From contig NZ_CP017715.1 of NCBI RefSeq assembly GCF_001854125.1, positions 1,922,001 to 1,986,000 of the forward strand: DNA of 64,000 bases, written 5' to 3'. Source of the DNA: Marinobacter salinus (GTDB lineage: Bacteria > Pseudomonadota > Gammaproteobacteria > Pseudomonadales > Oleiphilaceae). Of the stretch, positions 29,828 through 40,056 are shown piece after piece. The position numbers and the translations under genes are program-made. Numbering within the stretch: the first letter of the stretch is position 1; every line of letters starts with the position of its first letter. The notes below the pieces were generated by a model. It worked only from the letters and a program-made list of their open reading frames with translations. It ran no database searches and had not been told where the DNA came from.

Positions 29828-30682
29828 TCACCTCTTTCTTACGGGCAATATCACTGCAAGGGCCACCCCCGCGACAAACCCGCCGAGGTGAGCCTCATTT
29901 GCCATTCGCCCCATTCCGAGCATCTCTGGCAGGGCAGTGAACCCGACCACCATCCAGATTACCGCGAACGTAACCAGCGCCGGCGGAAACTGAAACCTTG
30001 GATTTCTTCGCTGACTGAGCCAGCAGTACCCCAAGATCCCGTAAACCACGCCGGAAAGCCCCCCAAAGAGGGGGCCGGATACCGCATACTGAAGTCCATT
30101 GGACAAAATACTGGTTATCAGAAACAGGGTTATCAGGCGTACGCGACCGTCAAACCATTCAACCTGACTGCCAAGGAACCACAACATCACCGAATTAAAA
30201 ATGATGTGTGACCAGCTGAAGTGAAGGAAATCCGGCGTTATCAGGCGCCAGATCTGGCCATTGGACATCGTCGTGGAAAACCCCTCTATCCGGCCGGACA
30301 TCGTCGTCCAGTCGAAATTCCTCGGGTCAATCACCATCAAGGCAGCCGCGACTTCATTTCTGCCCATGGAGGTCACCCAGACCATAATCACGGCGAAAAT
30401 AATCAGCCCCAATACCAATGGGGCATGGCGCGGCGACGGCTGCCACCGCCCACCGACAAATACGGCCGAACGATTCTGTCGTTCCACAGCATCCCTCAAC
30501 TCAGGTTCCGCAAGAAAACGGTCGAGGGCTGCAAGGACCGGCTCCGCATGCTCCGGGTTCTCCAGCCAAAGGACCTGGCGCCCGCCCTCTTCCGATATTC
30601 GGTGCGCCACCCCCTGCCCATTGAGCCAACGGCTGAATCCTGCCAGGTCCACCGTGGTATCGAATTGCTTCACGCGGTACAC
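29828..30682 (-). CDS. glpG: GlpG-type rhomboid intramembrane serine protease
   Basis: The 284-residue layout matches E. coli GlpG: a soluble N-terminal domain (about 1-70), then six membrane helices from ~88. Catalytic Ser210 lies in GGLSGVVYG and His265 in AHLGGFVAG. His159 and Asn163 (SWSHIIFN) are the oxyanion-hole residues. It cleaves membrane proteins within their helices. The start is GTG 30682 with a GAGG site upstream. It is probably transcribed alone or with the phosphatase gene 39 bases upstream. Confidence 0.93.
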   Translation of the reverse strand: MYRVKQFDTTVDLAGFSRWLNGQGVAHRISEEGGRQVLWLENPEHAEPVLAALDRFLAEPELRDAVERQNRSAVFVGGRWQPSPRHAPLVLGLIIFAVIMVWVTSMGRNEVAAALMVIDPRNFDWTTMSGRIEGFSTTMSNGQIWRLITPDFLHFSWSHIIFNSVMLWFLGSQVEWFDGRVRLITLFLITSILSNGLQYAVSGPLFGGLSGVVYGILGYCWLSQRRNPRFQFPPALVTFAVIWMVVGFTALPEMLGMGRMANEAHLGGFVAGVALAVILPVRKR

Positions 30683-30721
30683 AAATAACCTCGCCTTTCA
30701 GGGTGTTCAGTGCCCGCCAAC

Positions 30722-31741
30722 TTAACGGGCGACGCTGTCTTCCATGCCGGGGTATCCCGACTGCTCGGGACGCTCCACATCCACCCAGACAAACTTGTCC
30801 GGGGAAAGCACCCTCTCGCCATCCATTCGATACGCCACCAGTCTGCCGTATTTCACTGCACTGTAATCAATGCAGGCAACATTCTGCTTTAGCGGCGCTG
30901 GCTCACCTTCCATCCAGTAGTGACCAACGAACACCGGGGGCGCATCCAGCGGATAGCTGATAAGCTGTTTGCGCTCCTCGCCTGTTAGCACCTTGGATGC
31001 CACCTCAGGTGGCAACGGATCCGGCTGAAAGACCACATCCGCATAAGTATGGGGATCGTCCGCCCAGAATTTGGTACGGAAGAATTCCCGGACATACCCA
31101 TCGCGACCGGTAATCGACATCCCCTCGGGCAACCGCAAATCGGTGCCCCGCAGAAGAGTATCCATGACCTGCCCGGCAAACGACTCGATCGCGGCGGATG
31201 CATGCAGAAAATTCTCATCGATACAGGCGCCGCCCTGCACTCGCTTGAATTTCTCGATAAGGTCGCCGTCCCAGCAGGCATGAACAACCCGGAAATGCTC
31301 ATCTTCAATGAAAAGCGGGATCGTATAGAACCACTCCAGGAATTCATTCCACTCATGGGGATAGGCTTCAAACTGATCCAGGGTTTCCCGGATCAGTCGA
31401 TCGTGTCTTGAGTTATGCTCACGCAGCCATTTCTTGCCACTACCCGGTCTCGCACGGGTACAGTAGCCCAAGGCATTATATTCATGGTTACCCATGACAA
31501 TGCGCGCCGCGCCATGCTCCACCATATCCCGGACAAGGTGCAGGGATTCGCGAATCCTTGGTCCCCGGTCAATGATGTCGCCAATGAAGACGGCCTGCCG
31601 CCTGGCGTGCTGATAGACACCGTTTACCTTGCGATAACCCATCTGCTCTAACAGGCGGACCAGCGTGTTGGAGCAGCCATGAATATCACCAATGATGTCG
31701 TAGCCGCGGCTCACGGTTTTCTGATTAACTGCCATGATCAA
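30722..31741 (-). CDS. PPP-type metallophosphoesterase
   Basis: This 339-residue protein has the three PPP-family metal motifs: GDIHG (18-22), GDIIDRG (about 54-60) and GNHEY (about 84-88), with further His ligands later. Relatives include protein Ser/Thr phosphatases and diadenosine-tetraphosphate hydrolases such as PrpE; the sequence does not decide between them. The ATG at 31741 overlaps the nadK stop (ATGA), so the two are co-translated. That is compatible with a nucleotide-related substrate. ATG 31735 is an alternative start. Confidence 0.88.
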   Translation of the reverse strand: MIMAVNQKTVSRGYDIIGDIHGCSNTLVRLLEQMGYRKVNGVYQHARRQAVFIGDIIDRGPRIRESLHLVRDMVEHGAARIVMGNHEYNALGYCTRARPGSGKKWLREHNSRHDRLIRETLDQFEAYPHEWNEFLEWFYTIPLFIEDEHFRVVHACWDGDLIEKFKRVQGGACIDENFLHASAAIESFAGQVMDTLLRGTDLRLPEGMSITGRDGYVREFFRTKFWADDPHTYADVVFQPDPLPPEVASKVLTGEERKQLISYPLDAPPVFVGHYWMEGEPAPLKQNVACIDYSAVKYGRLVAYRMDGERVLSPDKFVWVDVERPEQSGYPGMEDSVAR

Positions 31742-32622
31742 CTCGCCGATATCTCACTTGCCCAGCCAAGCTTGTCACGGCAGGTAGCGTAAAAATTATG
31801 ATCCGTCGGATGAATCAGGCGGATCTTGAATGGCTTCTTGGTAATACGAATGATATCCCCCGGTGCACAGGCAATATTCATCTGGCCGTCAAAGCTGATC
31901 TGGGGATAGGTTTCATTGGTTTCCCCGATCACCAGTTTGATCTCGCTCTTGCCATCGACAACGATGGGCCGGCTACTCAAAGTGTGGGGGAACATGGGAA
32001 CCAGAACAATGGCATCCAGTTTCGGATGCATGATCGGCCCGCCGGCAGAAAGCGAGTAAGCCGTAGAGCCGGTCGGAGTCGCGACAATCAGGCCGTCGGA
32101 GCGCTGACTGTAGACAAAGTGCCCGTCGATAAACAGGTCGAAGCCGATCATCCGTGTCGATTTACCGGGGTGCAACACCACATCATTCAGTGCCGTGCCG
32201 AACCCCAGCGGCTGACCATTGCGCTCGACATTGCCATCCAGCAGAAAACGGGTCTCCTCGATGTACTCCCCCCCCAGAACTTTGCCAAGCCGTTCTTCAA
32301 GATCCGAAGGAGAGATATCCGTGAGGAACCCCAAACGGCCACGGTTAACCCCTAGCAAGGGGATCTTTGATTTGGCGAGTTCTCGGGCCGCGCCCAGAAG
32401 ACTACCGTCACCACCTACAACAATGACGAGGTCGCAGATCTCGCCCAGCAGCTTTTTGCTGGCAACCTGAAGGCCATGACCGGGCAACATTCCGGCCGTG
32501 TCTTCCTCGAGAATGACGTGATAGTTGTTGGCAATCAGGTATTGTTTGAGCTGGCGCAGCGATTCAACCACTTTTACACTGCCCATCCGGCCAATAACAC
32601 CGATGTTCCTGAACTGATCCAT
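31738..32622 (-). CDS. nadK: NAD kinase
   Basis: 294 residues with the NAD-kinase signatures GGDGSLLGAAREL (70-73 for GGDG), NRGRLGFLTD and SAYSLSAGGPIMHP. It phosphorylates NAD to NADP in the cytoplasm, setting the NADPH supply. Length and motifs are fully typical. Its stop overlaps the start of the phosphatase gene. Confidence 0.97.
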   Translation of the reverse strand: MDQFRNIGVIGRMGSVKVVESLRQLKQYLIANNYHVILEEDTAGMLPGHGLQVASKKLLGEICDLVIVVGGDGSLLGAARELAKSKIPLLGVNRGRLGFLTDISPSDLEERLGKVLGGEYIEETRFLLDGNVERNGQPLGFGTALNDVVLHPGKSTRMIGFDLFIDGHFVYSQRSDGLIVATPTGSTAYSLSAGGPIMHPKLDAIVLVPMFPHTLSSRPIVVDGKSEIKLVIGETNETYPQISFDGQMNIACAPGDIIRITKKPFKIRLIHPTDHNFYATCRDKLGWASEISAS

Positions 32623-32736
32623 GAGGCTTCCTGTGGTGTCGGAATGCGGTAGGACCGGATGAATCCGGTGCCCATGTGAGAATTTCGCGTTACAGTTTAA
32701 CGAAAGTCATCCGGATACTGAAAAAAGATCGGGCAT

Positions 32737-33984
32737 TCAGGCCTGATGCTGCTCACATCGATCATCAACGCCTGGCCGAAACTCACTGGGCTGGCTTACC
32801 CTCATGATCGGCTCACCGCAACTCTCACCACCCTCTCCCACATGTTTACACACCGGGTTTTCATAATGCTCCAGCCATTCACGGTAGGCAGGCTCATTCA
32901 TACCGCAACGCTCCGCCGCGAAGGAGACCGGGTTAAGAAAGTAGGTTTCAATCGCATCGAAGGGAAGTGTTATGTGGCCGACTCCCGGGTGGTAGGCAAC
33001 CAAAAAAACACTCTGCTTTTTCAGATGTTCCATAATTGAGTTTTCCGGGGGCTCCCGGTTGAGGAGATCGTGGTTCTCCTGCTCCAGCGCCACAATCTTT
33101 TCGTCGCGAAGCTCAAGCTCTCGCTGCTTTCGCTCCAGCTGCTCCCGGAGTAGAACCAGTTCCGCGCCAGCATTGGCATCGTCGCGCTGCTTTTCCTCAC
33201 CTCGGGAGGCTATTTGCTCCTGCATGGTGAGGTATTGCTCATTTCGTTCGGCCAGGCGCTTCTTCAGCTGCTCATTACTCAGCCGCTGACGTTCGTATTT
33301 CTGCTCGATATCGGACAGCTCACCACGCACCCCCTGCATTTCCAGGCGATGCTCACGCTGGATATCGGAAAGCGAATCCCTGTGCACACTCTGAAGGGTT
33401 TTAATCCGAAGTCTCTGCTCGCGAATCAGCTGAGCAAGGCGGGAACGATCAGCGGCATTAGATGTGTCTTCCTGTTCCGACTCTCCGCCTGCATCGGCGC
33501 TCAGTACAGGGATATCTTCTTCTTGGGCTGGCTCGATTTTGCGAAACTTGAGGCTGTTGGCGTCGACGGCTTTTCGAATGGCCTGAAAGTGATTTTTGCC
33601 CGGCGTCATGTCCGGGTCCCAAAGGTCTTCAGTGAAACGGGACTCTGGACATTGACTTCGGCACACAAGCCGGATCGGACCGCCGCCCATATCCGGACCT
33701 TTCGCCCCATGCTTTGCCAGCTCTTCAATGGGGATATTCCAGTTGGAATCCGCACGCCCCTCTTCGTCGAACCAGATCCTGAAAAATACCAGAGAACGCA
33801 CGAGAAGATCACTGCTCAACTCGACCAGCACGGCCTTGACATCGGTTTCGGCGAGGTCCGACAAGCCCACGTATCCGTCCAGGAAAGCACCAAACTCGCT
33901 GGCACGCATCTGACGCGCCACCTGGCCTTCTTCCATGAAAAACACCGCCGCATAACCATCAGTCGCCTGGTCGGCAGATACCAT
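32737..33984 (-). CDS. Coiled-coil protein with C-terminal Cys/His motif, function unknown
   Basis: The start at 33984 (MVSADQATDGYAAV) has a GGGGAG site at proper spacing and gives 415 residues; the longer frame to 34047 does not. The first ~170 residues are globular. A long charged coiled coil follows (about 180-310: repeated E/K/R/Q with heptad Leu). The C-terminal ~85 residues contain CKH, a later C, and CEQH, a possible zinc site. There is no signal peptide or membrane segment, so it is probably cytoplasmic. I recognise no family. It lies ~115 bases upstream of nadK in the same direction. Confidence 0.8.
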   Translation of the reverse strand: MVSADQATDGYAAVFFMEEGQVARQMRASEFGAFLDGYVGLSDLAETDVKAVLVELSSDLLVRSLVFFRIWFDEEGRADSNWNIPIEELAKHGAKGPDMGGGPIRLVCRSQCPESRFTEDLWDPDMTPGKNHFQAIRKAVDANSLKFRKIEPAQEEDIPVLSADAGGESEQEDTSNAADRSRLAQLIREQRLRIKTLQSVHRDSLSDIQREHRLEMQGVRGELSDIEQKYERQRLSNEQLKKRLAERNEQYLTMQEQIASRGEEKQRDDANAGAELVLLREQLERKQRELELRDEKIVALEQENHDLLNREPPENSIMEHLKKQSVFLVAYHPGVGHITLPFDAIETYFLNPVSFAAERCGMNEPAYREWLEHYENPVCKHVGEGGESCGEPIMRVSQPSEFRPGVDDRCEQHQA

Positions 33985-34202
33985 TTGTGACTCCCCAAGA
34001 TTCAACAATTCGACACCCAGACGACAAACACCTCCACGATGTTCCATCGGTTTTCAGTGCCCGCACTACCGCCCTTCCGGCCATGCTCGCAGGGCGGCAG
34101 TGCAAACTGACAGACTTACGGATAATAGTCTAGCCAGACAATCTCAGGTGCACAGCTAAAAACTGCAACGTTTTGTGACCAGGCTGGTGGCCCGCTTTGC
34201 GC

Positions 34203-36302
<2,100 letters not shown>

Positions 36303-36388
36303 CTAAACTACCCCGCTGACTTGCCATCAACAATATCCGGGAATAACATTTTATTGTCTTCAGACTACATTCCCTACACAGGATCTTG

Positions 36389-37441
36389 ATGAACAGGCAC
36401 CCGGGAAGCACCCAGCACCCACGCAACGCTCTTGGAACCATCAGTGTCTTTTACGCGTCGGTATTGCTACGAGCCGCCGCTGCAGAAGGTGCCGACATCC
36501 AGGAGCTGACATCGAATTTCCGGCTGGAAACAAAAACCCTGAATTCATCCGCTGCAAGGATCAGCATTCCGCGCTTTATGCGTTTGGGGCACGCGGCCAT
36601 CAGACAAACGGGAAACCGTGCTCTAGGCCTGCGAATGGGGGCGCTCACACGCCCGATTGATGCCGGCATAGCAGGGCTGGCTGGTCAATCAGCAGCCACG
36701 ACAGGCGAAGCCCTGGCCACTCTGATCCACTACTCCCTTCTCACCAGTCAAAACAGCCGGGGCACACCAACCATAAGTCCGTCCGACCGGAAGGCCCTGT
36801 TCTACTCCATTCGACCCTACAACGCGTTCAATTTTTTCGTCGTGGATTCGGTTCTCTCCGGCTGGACCCAATTCGTCCGCAACATCACAGGTCAGTACGA
36901 GGTACTGGAACGGGTCACAATTGAATACCCATCCACCGGGCAGGACGAGCTGTTCGAAAGCTGGTTTCGGTGCCCCGTGCATTTTTCCGCCAAGGAAAAC
37001 GGCATCATTCTCAAACCGGAAACCTGGGTTCAGCCGACTCTTCAGGCGCAGCCAGCCATGCATGAGAAACTGGTGGAGCTATGTGAGCTGGAATTGGGAC
37101 AGATCCAGAGAGGCTGGACCACAGGAGACCGGGTAAAACACTTGCTGACACCGCTGTTTCGGGGTGAAAGCCCAAACCTGGAAACCATTGCCGGTAAACT
37201 GGGCATCACACCATGGACACTGCAAAGAAAGTTAACAGCGGAAGGTACGGGGTTTCGTCAACTGCTGGACGAGACGCGAAAACAGCTGGCAAAGGATTAT
37301 ATACGGGAGACCGAGACATCACTTACGGAAATCGCCTGGCTACTGGGCTTCGCCAATCCGGCGGCTTTCCACAAGGCTTATCGGCGCTGGTTTGATATCA
37401 GCCCCGGTGAACACCGGAACCGGTTAAAGGCAGAACGCTAG
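36389..37441 (+). CDS. AraC-family regulator (OruR/Arabinose_bd type)
   Basis: A 350-residue regulator with the N-terminal ligand-sensing domain common to OruR-like proteins (about 20-200) and an AraC helix-turn-helix at the C-terminus. The latter shows NLETIAGKLGITPWTLQRKL and LTEIAWLLGFANPAAFHKAY. It diverges from fadH, so fatty-acid or acyl-CoA-type control of fadH is plausible (inference). TTG 36386 directly precedes the chosen ATG. Confidence 0.9.
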   Translation: MNRHPGSTQHPRNALGTISVFYASVLLRAAAAEGADIQELTSNFRLETKTLNSSAARISIPRFMRLGHAAIRQTGNRALGLRMGALTRPIDAGIAGLAGQSAATTGEALATLIHYSLLTSQNSRGTPTISPSDRKALFYSIRPYNAFNFFVVDSVLSGWTQFVRNITGQYEVLERVTIEYPSTGQDELFESWFRCPVHFSAKENGIILKPETWVQPTLQAQPAMHEKLVELCELELGQIQRGWTTGDRVKHLLTPLFRGESPNLETIAGKLGITPWTLQRKLTAEGTGFRQLLDETRKQLAKDYIRETETSLTEIAWLLGFANPAAFHKAYRRWFDISPGEHRNRLKAER

Positions 37442-37524
37442 ATTTCCGTTGCGTCATCGTAGCCTTCATCATCATCAAACTCTTCAAACTGGCTTTCAAT
37501 CAATTCGTCTTCGTAGTCCAACAT
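37438..37524 (-). CDS. Possible 28-residue acidic protein
   Basis: An ATG at 37524 opens a 28-codon frame rich in Asp and Glu (MLDYEDELIESQFEEFDDDE then GYDDATEI), ending in a TAG whose bases overlap the stop of the AraC gene on the other strand. An AGGG lies 8 bases upstream. The strongly acidic, codon-consistent composition suggests a real small protein, but the frame is short enough to be chance. No function is proposed. Confidence 0.4.
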   Translation of the reverse strand: MLDYEDELIESQFEEFDDDEGYDDATEI

Positions 37525-37634
37525 AATTCGACCCTGCACTTTGAATACAGGAAAAGACTATCGGGAGACTATGACAGTGCTATGACAAGAAACAGAGAAG
37601 AGAGTTAAAAGTTAAAACAAGAGGGGAGAAAAAA

Positions 37635-37711
37635 TGGCGGAGCGGACGGGACTCGAACCCGCGACCCCCGGCGTGACAGGCCGGTATTCTAACCAGCTGA
37701 ACTACCGCTCC
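37635..37711 (-). tRNA. tRNA-Asp (anticodon GTC)
   Basis: The minus-strand sequence begins GGAGCGG and ends CCGCTCCG plus an encoded CCA. It has a D-arm (GTTCAGCTGGTTAGAA), an anticodon loop with GTC (CCTGTCACG), and a T-arm containing GGTTCGAGTCC. The length is 77 bases. It lies between two AraC genes with no integrase or direct repeat visible nearby. Confidence 0.97.
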
Positions 37712-37848
37712 GCGTTGGCTATCACGTCTTGCCCTTGGCGGGCAGCACAATCAGGGGTCTGACTGCTCTGTGACAACGAGGGCGCATTATAAAGAGGCAC
37801 CCCGTTATGTCAACAATTTTTCCGAAAAAAAATTGAGAAACAAGCATT

Positions 37849-38883
37849 TCACATGGCATCAACCATGGCATCCTTGCCTTGGGCGGTCTTGCGATACTCA
37901 ATCGGCGTCATGCAGGACCACCGCTTAAAGGCGCGATAGAAGGTGCTTGGCTCTGAGAAGCCGGTCAGGTAAACGATTTCGTCGATCGATTCATCTGTGG
38001 TGGCCAGTAACTGCCGGGCAAGACGGTAACGAAAATCCGCCAGCACCTGGTTAAAGCTTGTTTCAGCTTCAGTCAGCCGCGTACGTAGGGTTCTGGGCTT
38101 AATGCAAAGGCGTTCCGCTACGGCGTCCAGGGTGACCTCACCGCTGTCGAGTAGCTCGGCCACAATCCGCTCTACCTGACCAACGATATCTTTCTTTTCA
38201 AGGCGCGCCACCTGTTCGCTGGCAAAACGCTCATGGAGGTCGAGCAGCTCGGGCTCGGCATGAGGCGATGCGTGAGCCAGCAGTTTCGCCGGAAAATACA
38301 GCCGGTTTCCGTCTGCACCAAAGGTAACGTCGCAGCCGAGCACCTCGGAAACATGACCCTGGCTCTGCGGGTCCCGGGAGTGTTCAAATTCGATGCGAGA
38401 GGGATGAAAGCTGTTGTCCGTTATGGAGCGAAAGAATGTGATCAGGCCCAATACGAAACACTCGTTAAAGTGCCTCAAACGCCTTACTTCGTCAGAGGCG
38501 GCATCCAGGACCATGCACGCGTCCTCACCCTCGATGAAAAAATCGGTATTGGCCGCATCACTTAACAAACGCTGGTAGTTCTGAGCGCGACGTAACCCTT
38601 CACCAAAGGTCGGACTACTGAGGAACAGGTATTCAAGTACCTGCCCCTTGTAGGCTGGAAGCAGCTGACCAAGGTGGAGGCCCACGTCCGGATCTCCGGA
38701 GACCTCCTCAACTGCTTGCCAGAAGTAGAGCTGGGCGCTGTGAGGCGTACGCAAATGCTCGGTGTAGACGTAATTTTCGTCAACGCCCAGACGACTGAAA
38801 ATAGCATTCGTATCGATGCCTTTCTTTTTCATCGCCTCGTAGATCAGGCGCAACATCACTCCCGCATCACGAAGTTCCTGCAT
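37849..38883 (-). CDS. AraC-family regulator
   Basis: This 344-residue protein has an N-terminal Arabinose_bd-type domain (about 20-215) and a C-terminal double helix-turn-helix (LDAVAERLCIKPRTLRTRL; IDEIVYLTGFSEPSTFYRAF; PIEYRK). It diverges from the MaoC-like gene across ~260 bases containing a 12-base palindrome, the likely operator. It is a different subgroup member from the AraC protein at 36389, and the two share the overall layout. Confidence 0.9.
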   Translation of the reverse strand: MQELRDAGVMLRLIYEAMKKKGIDTNAIFSRLGVDENYVYTEHLRTPHSAQLYFWQAVEEVSGDPDVGLHLGQLLPAYKGQVLEYLFLSSPTFGEGLRRAQNYQRLLSDAANTDFFIEGEDACMVLDAASDEVRRLRHFNECFVLGLITFFRSITDNSFHPSRIEFEHSRDPQSQGHVSEVLGCDVTFGADGNRLYFPAKLLAHASPHAEPELLDLHERFASEQVARLEKKDIVGQVERIVAELLDSGEVTLDAVAERLCIKPRTLRTRLTEAETSFNQVLADFRYRLARQLLATTDESIDEIVYLTGFSEPSTFYRAFKRWSCMTPIEYRKTAQGKDAMVDAM

Positions 38884-39008
38884 AAGATCCCGCTTTTTTT
38901 ATTTGTTTAATGTCACTTTGACCCGCCGGACAATGGCCGGGGCGCGCCAGGTCAATGCCTGATCTGGCCGGGTTTGCCAGACTTGAAGCCTGTAAGACTA
39001 CACTTATT

Positions 39009-39020
39009 AGACCATGGTCT
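39009..39020. promoter_or_regulatory. 12-bp perfect palindrome between divergent AraC and MaoC genes
   Basis: AGACCATGGTCT lies 121 bases from the MaoC start and 126 bases from the AraC start. It is a candidate regulator site. AraC proteins more often bind direct repeats, so another regulator may use it. Confidence 0.35.
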
Positions 39021-39141
39021 TAAATCAGAGCATATCAGGCCACAGACGAACAGTTGAACCAGAATTAAAAATAACCGGTACTTAAGTCATTGGTTTGCAG
39101 CCAATGACACGGGAAAACTCTGAGTCAGGGAGACTACTGAA

Positions 39142-40017
39142 ATGCCAGAAACCGCTACCTATCATAACGCCCCACCAGCACTGCTACCGCTGTATGCAAA
39201 GGCGTTACTTCGCAAATCCGGCAAAACCTCCGGCGACATTACCATCCCGAAACTGTCTGCCAGGCTCATGGGGATCAATTCCTCCAACAGCAGGCTACAC
39301 CGGTACGAAACCATCTGCGGCTACCAACCCCACTCCCGAATCCCAGTCACCTGGCCACATGTCATGGCCTTTCCGCTGCACCTGAAGCTTCTGACTGAAA
39401 ACACATTTCCGTTACCCCTTTTGGGCCTTGTCCATCTTGGCAACACCATTACGCAGTACCGGGAAATCGGAACGGGAGAAAACCTTGACCTGCATGTCCG
39501 GCTCGGGCAGCAAGCGCGCACCAGGCGGGGAATAGAGTTTGACCTGATTACCGAAGCCTATTCAGCCGGAAAGCTTGTGTGGGAGGAGTCGAGTGTCACT
39601 CTGTTTCGCCAAACGAACGATCAGGAGCCCCCACGCAGGAAAGCAGCACCGCCCAAGCTTGAACACTACCCCAACACTCTCAGCATTGAGGTCCACGAAT
39701 CCATCGGGCGCCAGTACGCCAGAGTATCGGGCGACAGCAACCCGATTCACATGCATGCCCTCAGCGCCAAAGTTTTCGGCTTTCCCAGAGCCATAGCTCA
39801 CGGTATGTGGAGCAAGGCTCATGTGCTTGCGGTATTGGAACAGCAGAAAGGGTGGAAATCCGGCCCCCTTAGGGTCACATGCCAGTTCAAAAAACCGCTG
39901 TTCCTGCCGGGAACAGCACAACTTGACTGGCAAACGGATCACTCAGGCATGGATTATCAGTTGCTGAATAACAAAGGCGACGCACCCCACCTGAGTGGGC
40001 GCATTGACTGGTTGTAG
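39142..40017 (+). CDS. MaoC-like hotdog dehydratase
   Basis: The 291-residue product is a double-hotdog protein. The second half carries the MaoC hydratase signature YARVSGDSNPIHMHALSAK, with the catalytic Asp/His pair, followed by FPRAIAHGMWSKAHVLAVL. Family members hydrate enoyl-CoA or enoyl-ACP thioesters. The first half (PVTWPHVMAFPLHL...) is a degenerate hotdog typical of R-hydratase-like dimers in one chain. The start has a GGGAG site. The divergent AraC gene probably regulates it. Confidence 0.88.
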   Translation: MPETATYHNAPPALLPLYAKALLRKSGKTSGDITIPKLSARLMGINSSNSRLHRYETICGYQPHSRIPVTWPHVMAFPLHLKLLTENTFPLPLLGLVHLGNTITQYREIGTGENLDLHVRLGQQARTRRGIEFDLITEAYSAGKLVWEESSVTLFRQTNDQEPPRRKAAPPKLEHYPNTLSIEVHESIGRQYARVSGDSNPIHMHALSAKVFGFPRAIAHGMWSKAHVLAVLEQQKGWKSGPLRVTCQFKKPLFLPGTAQLDWQTDHSGMDYQLLNNKGDAPHLSGRIDWL

Positions 40018-40056
40018 CGCCTTCCGGGAGGGTTGAGGTCAGTCCTCCCGGGCGCT
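40016..40056. terminator. Bidirectional hairpin across two converging stop codons
   Basis: AGCGC plus CCGGGAGG (40016-40031) pairs with CCTCCCGG plus GCGCT (40044-40056). It begins within the MaoC stop codon and, on the other strand, contains the stop codon of the sensor kinase. No T-run follows, so termination would depend on the stem alone. Confidence 0.5.

Noticed and set aside
29741..30211. Plus-strand frame of 156 codons beginning at ATG 29741
   Set aside because: It has no ribosome-binding site, passes through two strong terminators and lies antisense to the well-supported rhomboid gene.
37635..37711. tRNA-Asp as an integration site for an island
   Set aside because: No repeated tRNA 3' end, integrase or foreign genes are seen nearby.
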